From assembly GCA_037974965.1 (NCBI GenBank), contig JBBPFI010000002.1:2542001-2606000 (forward strand): a stretch of DNA of 64,000 bases, given 5' to 3'. The stretch's first letter is position 1. Every line of letters starts with the position of its first letter. The position numbers were made by a program, and so were the translations under genes. Shown here piece after piece: positions 42,923 through 55,686 of the stretch. This DNA comes from Dacryopinax spathularia (Eukaryota > Basidiomycota > Dacrymycetes > Dacrymycetales > Dacrymycetaceae). The notes under the pieces were generated by a model, which was not told the DNA's origin, made no database searches, and saw only the letters and a program-made list of their open reading frames with translations.

Positions 42923-45900
42923 ATGGACGAACGTCCTCAAAAGGCTCACAGGAAGCCACAGTCCGGTCTGAAGGCTGAAAAGAAAGCCGGGAAAAAGACG
43001 CACGAGAAGAGTTTCAACGAGAAGGTGTGTTTGATCAGTCGTCGATGGACGAAACTATTTGAGCTCATCATTCCAAGGCCTTTGCGCCTAAATCAGGCCG
43101 AAATGCGGAGAGGCAAGGCCGAAGGAAAGTCGAACTCGATCAAACACGACTTCATGTACCTCTGGTCAACAGAACACCAGAGCGCGAGCCTCCCCCAGTC
43201 ATCGTTGCCGTTGCGGGACCGCCGGGAGTCGGCAAATCCACCCTCATCAAGAGCTTAGTGCGCAGGTACACAAAACATACCCTCACCGAAATCAAGGGCC
43301 CTATTACGGTCGTCAGTGGTGCGTTCCGTATTGTAAACATCTACCGACTCTTACCTGACAGTGAACATAGGCAAGACTCGTCGCCTGACATTTATCGAAT
43401 GCAACAATGACCTCAACACAATGATCGACATAGGCAAAATCGCCGATCTCGTCTTGCTCATGATTGATGGCTCGTTTGGCTTCGAAATGGTGTGTAGATT
43501 TCTGACTGACCCCCGTCCCGCCTGACACTCTCTGATATGTCACTAGGAAACCTTCGAATTTCTTAATATACTGCAGTCGCACGGATTTCCGAAGGTGCTT
43601 GGCGTCCTTACACACCTCGATTTGATCAAGAAAGCGGCCACGCTTAAGGCATCCAAGAAGCTGCTCAAAAAGCGGTTCTGGACGGAGATCTATCAAGGCG
43701 CAAAGCTCTTCTACCTGTCCGGAATCCTGAATGGCCGCTACCCAGACCAGGAAATCCAGAATCTGAGCCGATTCATAAGCGTGATGAAGTTTCGCCCACT
43801 TGTGTTCCGTAATACTCATCCATACCTGCTCGCCGATCGTATGGAGGATCTAACGCCCCGCGAGCGGATACGGCTCGAGCCGAAGTGCGATCGCATCATT
43901 ACATTATACGGCTATCTCCGTGGGACGAATATGAAACCTTCCACGAGCATCCATATCCCTGGAGCTGGCGATCTCAAAATCAAGAGTATTACTCGATTGC
44001 AGGACCCATGTCCCCTTCCGACGGCAGAAAGCGAAAAGCGTCGCAAGCTTAGCGAAAAGCACAAGCTTATCCATGCACCAATGAGCGATGTCGGAGGAGT
44101 AACGTACGACAAGGATGCGGTATGGATAAATGTGCCTGGTAGCTTTTCGCGGCATCGGCCGGGGGAGGATGGTGAACATGGTGGGTGCAACAAGCTTCCT
44201 CGAGTATCGTCGCACTGACTTAACCGCCAGAGGCGGAAGGAGAGGGCGAGAAAATGGTCATGGACTTGCAAGATGTTCGTTCAACCTTAAGCGAAGGCCT
44301 GGCTCATAGCCAGATTCGGCTGCTGGATTCGTCGTCGGCACCCTTGACTGGAACCGAGCTGAAGGAGAACGAGGACGAGGACGAGACTGATACAGAAGTT
44401 GCTCACGAGGAAGATTATGGACTTTGGGCTCAGGAAGAGATGGACGAATTAGGTGATGAATGGGAGGATGGCGAGCACGAAGAATTTTATGCCGCGACGA
44501 CGGAAGGTCGACCGGGGTTGCGGCGATCGATACGGGGCTTCCCACCGCCCCAAAGAGCGCAACCAGTGGATGAAGACGTCTCTTATGCCGAAACCGACTC
44601 GGATCTTGGTCTCGACTCCGAAGACGACGGCCCTGCCATTTTCGAGGAGCTTCAGGAGGACGAGTTAGCTTCTCCCCGGCAGGATGGTCGCAAACATACC
44701 TTGGATGAGTTTCGTCCATTCCAAAGACGTCGAGACTGGATGAAGCTTGTGTACCATTCCGATTCGTCACCACAGGGTATTCTGCGCGATTCACCTGTGT
44801 ATGAAGATCATGATCATGAGAACGAGGGGGAGGAGGACGAAGACCTCCTCATATTGGCCCAAGACTCGGCTGCGGGCGTGTCGGAAATTTTAGATCAAAC
44901 CAAGGAGGCTCCACCTGGTGCCGACGAACACTGGAACGCTGACGATTGGCTTGATACTCTTCATCACCTCTTCATTACAGGAGGTGGCCTAACTCGCTCC
45001 GAGGGCGAGATGGACGAGGCCGCCCTGAACACCGCGGAGGGGGAGGAGGCTGACGACGGGGAGTCTGATAGCGACGACGCAAGTGCTGTTTCAAGTAAAA
45101 GGGACGGTACGAAATGGGAACCCGCTGAAGGCTTGCTCGCCAAAAAAGAAGCTCTCAAACGTCAGTTCGACGCCCAGTATGATGACGTCGATGCCGCCGA
45201 ACATGTCGATTTTTACGATGAAAAGAAGGCCGAGATGGCTGAACAACACGCCTTGAATGAGCAAGAGTTTGCTGAGGTGGACGAAGATACCCGCGCTCTT
45301 GTAGAAGGCTATCGTCCCGGAGCCTACGTCCGGCTGGAAGTTGCCGATGTGCCGTACGAAATGGTTGAATTTTTCGATCCAGCCTACCCGGTAATTGTTG
45401 GTGGTTTGCTTCCCATTGAAGAGCAGTTCGGCTTCATTCAAGTAAGGATCAAGCGGCATCGATGGTATACCCGTACTCTAAAGAGCAATGATCCTCTTAT
45501 ATTCTCTCTGGGATGGCGAAGATTCCAATCGATACCCATCTACTCACTGGATGACCATAGCATTCGAATGCGAATGCTCAAGTATACCCCTGAACATATG
45601 CATTGTTACGCTACCTTCTACGGACCGCTCACGTTGCCGAATACCGGTTTCTGTGCCTTCAACACCCTGGAATCTGCTACCGCCGCATTCCGAGTTTCCG
45701 CGACTGGTGTGGTCTTGGATCTCGACCAAAGCTCGAAGATCGTGAAGAAACTCAAGCTTACGGGCGTTCCATATAAAGTCTTCAAGAATACTGCGTTCGT
45801 CAAGGATATGTTTACCAGCGCCCTTGAGGTCGCTAAATTCGAAGGAGCAAATATTCGCACAGTCTCCGGCATTCGTGGGCAGATTAAGAAGGCTCTGCCC

Positions 45901-46623
45901 AAACCAGACGGTGCTTTCCGTGCTACTTTCGAGGACAAAGTACTGATGAGCGGTTCGTCTTCCCACAACACGCTGGTGGTTCGTTCTGATCATACGAATC
46001 CAGACATAATTTTCTTGCGGGCTTGGTATAGTATTCAGCCGCGGAAGTTCTACAACCCGGTTACGTCTTTGCTCTTGGGAGATAAGCACAGATGGACCGG
46101 AATGCGGCTCACTGGACAAGTCCGGCGAGAAGAGGGACTGAAAACGCCGCTGAACGCGAACTCAACGTATAAGGTACGGTCACCATTGGTGCTCCCTCTG
46201 TCAATTTTGAGCTGATAGTGCAATCAGCCCGTTGTCCGAGCTCCACGACGATTCAATCCAGTTAAGGTGCCGAAGAAGTTACAGGCAGCTCTTCCATATG
46301 CGTCCAAGCCCAGGGAGATGAAGCCGCAGAAGCGGCCTACATACCTGCAAAAGAGAGCGGTGGTGATGGAGCCCGACGAGAAGAAGGCAATCGCTCTCCT
46401 CCAGCAGATCCGCGCCTTACAAAAAGACCAGGCTACAAGAAGAAAGGAGAAGCAAGCGGAACGCAGGGCTGAGCACAGAGCAAAGATTGAGAAAGCGGAA
46501 GAAAGTAAGGAAGAAAAGAGGAGGGCGGAACGGAAAGAGCAGATGAGAGTGGCTGGTGTCAAGGCCAAGCGACAGGCTTCGGACGAAGGTCAAGGAGACA
46601 GGCGGAAGAGACGGAAGACATGA
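42923..46623 (+). CDS. BMS1: Bms1, 40S ribosome biogenesis GTPase
   Basis: Nucleolar GTPase of the small-subunit processome; works with Rcl1 on early pre-rRNA cleavage. Exon 1 is 42923-43024, intron 43025-43077, and exon 2 starts at 43078 in phase ([13 protein letters not shown]). The GTPase domain has the P-loop GPPGVGKST from residue 81, ITVVSG, IECNNDL (G3 region) and [12 protein letters not shown] (G4-like THLD). A short intron follows VSG near 43320, another lies at about 43492-43546, and one at about 44179-44231. A long acidic middle (44340-45080) precedes the C-terminal domain ([45 protein letters not shown]). The last intron (46174-~46228) leads to [20 protein letters not shown] and a Lys/Arg/Glu-rich coiled tail. 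Overall length (~1130 residues) fits the family. Confidence 0.93.
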
Positions 46624-46688
46624 GAGTGCACATACGGGGAATGTGGGTGGATATCACCAATGTAGAGTATCGATGTATGTACGAGATA

Positions 46689-49600
46689 TCATGACCCTTG
46701 CACGCGACCATGTGTGTCCAGTACTTGACTGAGGCTACTGCGCCCCAGTCTGCTTTCGTTTTCCTTCCTCTCTTTCCTCTCACGCTCTTCCCTTTCCTGC
46801 CTAGCCTCCCTCATCACAACTGTAGCCAGCGCTCTGAAGGAACTCAAGGTTGGGCTGGAAGCAGCGTTCGTACCTGTGGAATCGAGGTTGGTGAGATACT
46901 CCGTTCCACCACCTTGTGTAGACTGTGCCGAGCGTAACGAGGGGGAACTAGGCATGCCTGGGGTTTCTTCCTGCGGGGCAGACAAGATCGCCGGCAGGGC
47001 GTCTCCTTCAGGCGATGGGGACTGGGCCTCGTGAAAGGATCCATGGTGGAGGGACATACGTTTGGAGGCTCGTGACGCAGACGACCTGGCCCTAGAAAGC
47101 GCCGGCCTCAAGTGACCTTGCAGCACGCCGCTCTCCACTTCCTCGATTTCCAATTCCGATTCCGGATGTTGGATGCGCGCAGCGATTATCGGTGGTAGCT
47201 CGATCTCTTCGAGGGTCCGTCCTGGCCCCTTCTTGATGGGCATCTTTGGTTGAAGCAGGGGTTCATGTGCGATCGACTTTCTAGCTTCTTCCGGACGGAC
47301 ATCTCTCTCCAAAGGTATGTTTTCATCGGAGTTGGCGGTTTCAGAGATGCCGCCGAAAACCTGCGCCTCTAAGTCCTTTGGCATCCTTCCTACTCCTCGC
47401 CAACCGCTCGCAGGACGACTGAGTAGTGCAGCATAGACGTTAACACCGTCGTCCATATCCAGTCTGGCAAGTGGGTTTCGTGGGAGCCACATAAAGTTGT
47501 CCAATGGACACTCGTACAGCGGATTCCCGTACGACGCCTCGTATCTTGGGCTATCATCCCAAAGGCTGGTGGGAGGGTGAGGTGTCACAACCGGTTGCGA
47601 GTCATTCAATTCAGCGTTGTGCTCTTGATTGGGATCGCTTTGCGGGCCCAATACGGGATGGGTGACCGGGGGCATGTATTGACCTTGGGTCATGGTAATG
47701 TCGGCAGTCCTCGGTGCCGACACTGCGGCAGGATCCGTGTCTTCGGCTGCCGGTGTATCCCCATTGCGCACGGGAGGATCCGCCGTGGTGGGCCGTAGTT
47801 GAATTCCAGCGAACTTCATATCAAACGGGAAGGTTTTCCACAGCTCCAACCATCGCTCGGTCAGGCGTTTCGCTATCGAACCGTGATTTCGGGGGGAATT
47901 GGTCTGCGGGGGACCTTTGTCTGTCGGCCCGCCAATCGCTTGGACTGAACACATGAGATCTCCTTCTAACTTGTCTAAAGTGGCATAAGCGGCCTTGCAC
48001 TTGCGGGAAAGGCTGCTGATAATGAGTGCACGTCGGGTTGGTAGCAAGATAATGCGCACTAGAGTTTGGCCAGAATAGTTACGACTATCAGTAATCCAGT
48101 CAGGACTGCCTCGCCGGCTTTCTTGACCAGGATCATCAGAACGAGGAAGATAAACTAATCTCAATCATTCATACGGAGACGGTCCGAACTCTGAAGTGGA
48201 ACGTACTTGCGAGAACACCAGCCCATCGCACGAATATCGCAAAATGCGGTGATTGATGTTGTATCCATTGGTCTCAAAGGCACGGGAAAAGACGTGCATT
48301 TTCTAGCGGCGAAGGTCAGTCAAAGAGCGTGCGACCCATGAACCATTTGGGATGACCTGGTGTTTAACAATGACTGGTGCCATCATGAGTAAATGGCCTC
48401 CTCGGTATGGGTGCCCACTTACTGATCTCGAAACAAAGATATATGAAGTAGAACGGGATTACAAGGGGATTCAAAATCGTGAAGACGTGCATGATCAGAT
48501 TCACGAGCATGTGCGTAGGCAACCAGTCTGTTCATTGCTCGAGAGTGGCGATCTTCGATTAGGGGCTCGTACGTACAAGAGAAGTCATACGTTCGTGGCT
48601 TCGTAACTTCCTGTCGTCTGCGTAAAGTGGTGGCTGCCCGATGAAACGGGTACATCCAGATGGGAAACTAACTCAGTGAGTCGAGATTTCCGAAGCACCT
48701 CTTGAACAACTCACGCCCACTGGATTGTTCCGTCAGGATCTAGACGTGCAGCACACGCGCGAAGACGCACTTAATGAGATAGACAGTCCAACATGCATGC
48801 CAGTTTCGAAGACGAACCAGCTACACTGCCGTCAGACTGGAGGAAGGCAGGCAGCGCAGACTCTTACCCTACGAAGAACGGAGCCGCATTCGGGAACGTT
48901 TGCGCTATTTCGAGCAATAAGGATAATGGCTGCTTGAAAACATTCACGAAAGACGAGATAGTAGTAACGCCTGACGGCGGAGGTCAGCATCGGGCAGCCC
49001 GTACGATGCGAGCTAATTTACCCAGCGAGAAGAAGAAAACGGCACTGATGTATAAATTAGACCGCTTCAGCAGGCTGCATTGGTGCACCTACTTGCAGAC
49101 CAGAAATTTCCAGTAACGACACATGACAAGATCGTTGATTTTAGAGGCTGTGATGGCCGAATGTCCATGATTGGTAATGAATAGCAGCAACGGTGGGATG
49201 AGAACGACGAGGATGGAGTACAGCAGCGTTGGAAGGAAACTGACACGGATATGTGAGTTGTTTGGAGACGCGAAAAGGCCGGCTCACCTAGATACTAGAG
49301 ATTCTTTGGCAGGGTTGGCATTGAAATAGTCGCGCTGAGAATGAGTGAGTTCGGACGAGCGAGTAGGCAAGCGCTCCGGAGGCATACCAAGGGCGGAAAT
49401 ATCGCTGCTAAATTTCGAATAGAAAACAGTCCGACAATTATGGTAACCTTCCATCTTCAGAATCAGAGCAAATCATCCAGGGAGGAAATCACCCACAGGA
49501 GGCACCCAAAGTAACGTGAAAGTCCACACTCCGATCGACACCAGAAGATCGCGTACGAAGACACCTCGAAAACTAGGCGTCATCGCTCGTTTCCAGATAA

Positions 49601-51436
49601 TATCGGACGGATCAGGGGCAGGCGTAACGAAGCAAGTGTCAGGGCTGCGAGGATTGAAAGCCAAGAATCGAAAGGCCTTGCGAGCAGAATGCGGAGCTGC
49701 AAACGTCACAAACGCTGTCCCTGATGGAGGCCGATTTGCGTCTTCTACAGCTCGCTCATCATCGATCTGCTTGCTGATTGTGGCTAGCTTGAGAGCATAA
49801 TAGTCGATTGCCACGTCCATCCTACCGCTGTATCGCGGCTTCATCCGGATTAGAGGCTGATAAGGATGCAACAGTTCCGGTGGGAGGCGATAGAGGGCCT
49901 CCCAAATTGTCTCTCCCTGGATCGGCAGAGGTGGCATTTCGCTATCTTCCTTCTCAAAAGCGTCAAGAAAAGGGCCAATCGCCTCAATCAACTTGTCAAG
50001 GCGTAGGTCTGTCCGCTTCGCATTTTCTGTAGTGGAGTTCTGGGCCGATTTTTCGGTTAATTTGCGGGAGGCGACATATTGCCGCAACGATCTTGCCGCC
50101 GCTACCGCATCGAGAACATTACAAGCCAGCTTGACGTGAAGCGCTTCCAGCTTGCGTAGAATGGTTTCGCGTTGTTCTACCAACGCTTGAAGCTCGTGTG
50201 CTTGCCGCACAAGAATGACGTCGTCGACCGTGGCACCCTCTCGTTCTTCAGGCGATTCCTCGTTGATAGGCATGGAATCTAGGTCTCTGACGAACTGATT
50301 GCGCACCACGCCCCACCAACCAAGCCAGCCACGTTGCAAGTAAGCTCCGCGCAGACTGGACAAGGAGAGATATCGCTCGAAGTATTCGCGCAGAACGCTT
50401 TCGTTTCTCATGGAGCCGGGTATGTTCTCCACCATGACCGTGCGGAAGCGACGGCCACGAAGATGTTTCGACTGCTCGGAAAGAGGTTGCTGGCTCACCT
50501 CATGGTAGGCCCGAAGTATCGACGCATATCGGTAGCGAAGGGCTCCACGAGTAAGCCAGACTATGTGAAAGTAAGCAAGCGGAGGGGGAAAGCACTATGC
50601 AGGCGCACTCAATGCCCCAATCCATGTCGCTGCCAGCCAACACAGCTTGCGTTTTGTGAGTTGCAAGAATACCAGAGTGAAGAGTCAGCTCACTATCACC
50701 CAGTGTACCCAGAGAAAGCGATCAGAAGTAGATATGTATTGCAAAGATGCATTATTCATGCTAGCCGCATCGAGCCCAGGAGTATTGAAGATCAGGTGAA
50801 TAGGGAGGACGATAGGCAAAGACGTGCAGACGTGAATCAAGGCGAACCAGACTTCGTCCAAGAAAAGTGAGAACGTTGAAGTTGGATAGAGGTGACAGGT
50901 ACTGACGGCAGGCGGTCAAATATCTGACATGTACCACTGCATCCAGGCTTCTGGTCAGCTTCGGAAGCTCCCTCTCCGGGAATCGGATGGTAGGCCAAAT
51001 CCATGAGAGAGGCGCCGGTCCTAAAGCCGGGGGAGGGTGTCTGTGAAATCTCTGAATCCCGCTATGGGTGTCGGTATCCCAAGGACATACAGTGACCAGC
51101 TCCGAGCCATGTAGAAACTAATGTAAGGTCAGCCTTGGTTCCACTTCTCTTTAAAGGAAGCAAGAGCGTACTAGCCAAATTCCCAAGTTTCCACGCTGCC
51201 CAATGGTCCACCCAGCTTCGACATCTTGACATCGTAGCGATTTGAGTGAGCTCTGACTCTCCGCAAGGACTCGAAAACAACTAATCCGACGCCTGCGATA
51301 ACGACCTAATGCCAGTAGTCAGCAAGATGTTCCCCATTACGGTATCTGTGCGATCACGACCTACCGCGAATACGGCATTGTTCGCGAGGCCAGAATATAA
51401 ACCTGAATAAGTGGCTCGATCACTCAAAGTGGCCAT
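46689..51436 (-). CDS. CSC1/OSCA/TMEM63-type stress-gated cation channel
   Basis: Multi-pass membrane channel opened by osmotic/mechanical stress. The start MATLSDRATYS at 51436 leads to N-terminal transmembrane segments and linkers (VVIAGVGLVVFESLRRVRAH, SKLGGPLGSVETWEFG, FYMARSW). The cytosolic RNA-binding-like domain lies at 50498-49600 (TVMVENIPGSMRNESVLREY, GTAFVTFAAPHSARKAFRFL). WKRAMTPSFRGVFVRDLLVS then opens the 7-TM core in short exons (49470-48170), with FLPTLLYSILVVLIPPLLLF and ASKINDLVMCRYWKFLVC. The C-terminal exon (48164-46689) has YGNPLYECPLDNFMWLPRNP, the usual end block of fungal CSC1, followed by an unusually long disordered tail of ~300 residues. Ends 65 bp from the Bms1 stop (convergent). 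Not all core exons were delimited. Confidence 0.85.
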
Positions 51437-51883
51437 TGATGGTCCAATTAGTCGTCGACCTTGCTTGACAGCCGACAGAGCAAGGGCAGTATTATCGCCG
51501 TCGGTTGAGCAGCCTGTCTGTTGTGTCGGTAGCGCTCCGACATGCGGCTGACTATTGTAGCCCGACGCTGCAATCGATGAAAGGTTGCGCGCTCATTGGT
51601 ACTGTACTGTTCGGACCTTTCGTCGGACGGACTGCTGCGGAGATCCCTTTGATAACGACGTAATGTGCCCCCGTCGAACCCTTGAGTCGGCATGTGTCAA
51701 ACCATTCATTTGATCGCGTGGTCGACGTCAACCCCCCGCACTCAACCACCCAAACTGCCCAAAAGTTCAAAACAAGTCCGCATCCCGGGAAGTACATTGC
51801 TTCGGCTGTCAGCATGACTATCGATACAACGCTGGGTAGGTGGACAGCGAAACATGCAGAGGCACCTGCCATATTAGCTGATA

Positions 51884-53762
51884 TTATTTCCTTCCCGACA
51901 TCTTGCCGAGCAAAGTTCCTGCCTGGAACGGATTGGAAGGTGCTTCCGGCACACCTACTGCTGCAGCTTGCCGGACAGACCGGGCTCGGGCGATCATCTG
52001 CGCTTCCGCATCCATGGCCGCTCTACGCGAGGTCGGTCCGTATGCTATCGGACTCTCTTGCATGAGCACGACCGACTCACATGCAAGTCAGTGTCGTTCG
52101 TCAGCAATGCAGATTTGCCTACCCTGGCGAGCAGGATCTGCTCCATCCAACGTTCGCCTTCGATGTGTCCAACCGCAAAAATATGCAGAGACTCTTCTGG
52201 GTTCTCGTAGAATGCAATGTTATCTGTGGATTTGATGGCGAAGATGAAAGGCTTCGGCGCCTTGTGTATCCGGGTGACCAGGTAGAAGTCGTGATTGCTG
52301 ACGGAACACAGGAACGGTTCGTCCTTGCCCTGTATGGTCACTCGCAGGACGATCTCGTGAACATGTGCTATGACTTTACCTTACCGGGTTTACTCAAGTA
52401 ACAGTTCCCGTCATGCAGGTGCAGATGGCGCTTTGACCATTTCCCCCGCCTGATCTGCCATTGAACGTCGCTCTGGGCAGTTGGTTGTAGTCCTCGAGTG
52501 ATGATCTGGGCTCCCTCAGCATGGGGTAGATCGGACAGTGCGATGGAGCTGCGTGCCTTGCTGCTCAGAAGGGTAGCCCGAGCCCAGCGTTTGACGATGA
52601 ATGCATTTAGGGTACGGTGCATTTCCCAAGCGTCACACACCTTACGCAGCAGTTCGAATTCTCGTATGGGACGTTCTGCGAGATGCAAGTCAGAGCGCGC
52701 GATAGCTTTCAGATTTTACGCACCCATTCCAAAGTCATTTGCCAGCTCCCAGAGAGTGAGCTGGTCGAGTGGGGCTAGATCACCACCTACAGCATCCCGA
52801 TGGTGCATCACAATATAGTCAAGTGCAGATCGCGCAGTTGTCGCTGCTGTAACATCGAATTTGATCGTTCGTTGCAAGTCAAGCAGATACACGTCAATCG
52901 TATAGAGGACTTCCGTCTGCGGTGACACGGGGTCCTTGGCACGCTGAACTGTTTCTTGCGCACGTAGTACTGTGGAAGAGATAGCCAATAAGCGCGGGCT
53001 AGACTCGTCATTCTTCCTGTTCGCGGAATCTGTCACACGTGCTGCCGATCGGCGTGCTACGTCTTGTTTCGCCGGAGGCGCGTTTAGGGTATCGGGACGG
53101 CTTTTCATTGGTGCATGGATGGTCCCCGTGCGGGAGATGCCTGGGTATGACTGCTCTGACCCCTGAGAAGCCTTTGCAACCGGCAGCGGCTGTCCGTTTG
53201 CGAGATCCTGACCCGCATTGGCTGTATGGTGATCGGGGTGTGCGTGCTTTGCCCGCTGAGCCAGTCGGGCGTCGGTGGAAGCTCGGTCACCCTGCACTCG
53301 TGAAGGGGCTACTGCGATCGACGTGAACGCTGATCCGGCGTGCGACTGTATTATCGGCGCACTTGTGGAAGGTTGCCCAGAAGACGTCCCGCCGTTACTT
53401 GCACTGCTGTCGAGCTTGAGTTCCATGAGTTTGCGCATCAATTCCTCCGCGGGCAGTCCAGGTGAGGGAGGGTTGGTTTTTGACCCATGTAGCTTGTTCG
53501 CCTGCGACCGAGGGGCGGCAAGTGTATGGTGTGGCCTGGAACAATGACGGGGCGAGCGTGCAGAGATCCGAATAGATCTCTGCGCGACTAGGGCAGTGGG
53601 GATACGATTGGCCAGTGGTATATTGTCATCATCTGCATCTGCTAGGCATGTGTCTCAGCCTACGACTACCACAGAGCCAAATGATTTACCATCAGTCAGT
53701 TCCTCCGGTGTCCTATAGTCTGAACCACTTGAAGGTGAGGCCGGTCGCGAGGAAGATGGCAT
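51884..53762 (-). CDS. Ras-association plus PH domain (RA-PH) adaptor protein
   Basis: The start MPSSSRPASPSSGSDYRTPE at 53762 is followed by an in-phase intron (GTAAAT...CCTAG, about 53684-53645). The N-terminal ~230 residues are disordered, with a helix (LPAEELMRKLMELKLD) near 53450-53410. The Ras-association domain follows at 52960-52600 (LYTIDVYLLDLQRTIKFDVT, SALDYIVMHH, LTLWELANDFGM, then ERPIREFELL). The PH domain spans 52470-52100 (GKWSKRHLHLHDGNCYLS, FLCSVSNHDFYLVTRIHKAP, FAVGHIEGERWMEQILLAR). The tail (MDAEAQMIARARSVRQA) ends at 51884. RA-PH tandems resemble the MIG-10/RIAM/lamellipodin group that links Ras-like GTPases to actin. The fungal role is inferred, not known. Confidence 0.8.
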
Positions 53763-54305
53763 GTCGTGTTTTGTTTGGTAGCGAGCGGAACTGGGTATCG
53801 CCAACATGCTCTGCCCTGGAGGTCGATATGTTTGTTCACAGGCAGCCAGCGAGTCCTGGCAGGATGCTGTAGATATTACAAGGTGGTGAAAAGAATGGGA
53901 GGGTCTGTATTAAGCTTGTGTGAGCTGGCGGCGTCTTTTAGAGAGACACGGCGAGAGGTGCGTGTTTGAAGGAATACCCAGCTTGGCTTTGGCGTGAACG
54001 CGGCGCGTGGTTTCAACGCGAGAAGGGACCGCGACGGTGATAATTAAGGGTCTTCCCGCGTCATCCCTCATTTACCTCCGAGGAACTACAGCAGTGGCCC
54101 CTTATCCCGCAGAAACCGAACAAAGTCGGGGTTAGATGGCAGGATGGCGAAAAAGAAAAAAAGCGGGCGGCGGACGAGGGCGCCGTTAAATGCTTGGGAT
54201 TAGAGGACAAGAGCTGTAGGACAAGAGCTTATTTTCGGATATTTAGGGTATGGTAGAGCACAGGCATTCAATATTTATACCCGGCGGTCCATCCAAAAGT
54301 TCCCC
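53763..54305. other. Intergenic between RA-PH gene and VDAC
   Basis: Upstream region of the RA-PH gene and 3' flank of VDAC. No gene was seen. A-rich at about 54150-54165 (gaaaaagaaaaaaag). Confidence 0.4.
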
Positions 54306-55359
54306 TCAACCCTCGAACACGAAGCTGGCGCCGACCTTGTGAGCTGGCTGGCCAGCAGTAGTATCGTTCAGTCTCTGGGTGTCGAGAGCGAGCCCGAAAG
54401 ACGCCTTGACACCAGGCCTCAGGGATTGCGTGTACGCGAGGCAGAGGACACCAGAGTTGTTGATTTTCGCCTTAACGAAAGCCGAGGAGTCGAGGTACCT
54501 GCAAGCGGCTTCAATGAACTGCCGAGCAATGTTGACGAAGATACTTACGCCTTCGCGCCAACTTCGAGGTTGACATTGCCATGAGTGGACTGGGTGTCGT
54601 AGATAGCCTTGGCGCCAGCTTCAACATCGCGATTGACGCGGTGGTAATACGAAGCCGCGAAGGTGCTCAGGTTGCCGAGTCCGTGCAGGGTAACAGCATA
54701 CTCAGGCGCGCTGTAGCCGACAGCAGCAGCGTAGCGCGTCAGTTTGCCCTGGGTCACGTCGTACGAGCCCTCGCCTCCAACAAGGAAGCCATCGCGACCG
54801 ACGACGGCGTCAGCAGTAAAGGTGGGACCCTGGGACAGCTCGTCAGGATATTAGATTTCCCGTTCAGCAGAGTACGGAGTTCACCTTAAACAGGTCAAGT
54901 ACAGCGCGGGTGTGAAGGGCAGGCTGCTTGTAAACGACACCGATCTGAGCGGTCTTATTGTTCTCGGCCTTGTCAGGCACGAGAGAGGCGTTCAAATCGA
55001 TCTTGAGACCAGTGGCAATCTGGTTCTCAAGCTCCACTTGCGACCTCAGCACGTTGGCAGTGGTCCAGCCCTGCGTGAATGTCACGCCATTCTTCACGTC
55101 GACGTACTTGGCCTCAATGTCACCATTGATGGCAGCCGACTTGGAGTCACGAAGGCCAGAGACTTTGAAAGTGACGTTGGACGGCGTGCGGGTCTTGACC
55201 TCGAGAGCCGTGCCGAAGATGGGGTAGTCCTTGCTGAACAAGTCGTTGCCGGACTTGCCAAGATCCTATGGAGGACGAATGTTAGACGGGGTGTGAGCAA
55301 GATATATGCGTGGCCAAACATACCTTCCAGTGCGGTGGAACAGGCTGAGGAAGGGACAT
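54306..55359 (-). CDS. Mitochondrial outer-membrane porin (VDAC)
   Basis: 19-stranded beta-barrel anion channel. The start MSLPQPVPPHWK at 55359 joins across a short intron (GTATGT) to DLGKSGNDLFSKDYPIFG, the conserved N-terminal helix/first-strand region. Alternating strands follow, such as KYVDVKNGVTFTQGWTTANV and KIDLNASLVPDKAENNKTAQ. An exon at ~54830-54550 has FTADAVVGRDGFLVGGEGSY and GYSAPEYAVTLHGLGN. After another intron come YLDSSAFVKAKINNSGVLCL, the VDAC loop LRPGVKASFGLALDTQRL and the terminal beta-signal VGASFVFEG before the TGA at 54306. Length (~295 residues) is normal. Divergent from the cyclophilin gene with 327 bp between starts. Confidence 0.93.
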
Positions 55360-55686
55360 GGTGTCTGTTTGTGACTAGGATGTGGTGGATGGGAGCAAAC
55401 GTGCAGCGAGGTGGGAAGAGGTGTTGAGGATGGAGAACGGAACGATTGGGGGACGGAAGGGGGCGGGGGATGAATTTAGGGCAAACCCCCTTTGCCTTCC
55501 GCCCGTTCGTTCGTTGATGACGACTGATTCCGGCCGCTCCCCTCCTTCGAACCGGCTCCATTCGGACTGTGTCCACGTGCCCTGTCATCCTCTCGCCACC
55601 CAAAGACGCGTCAACCCGTTCCCTGCGCGATTGGGCTTTCGCCACTCCGCTTGAATGGTAACAGCTGTCCCAGTCACTTTGACAAT

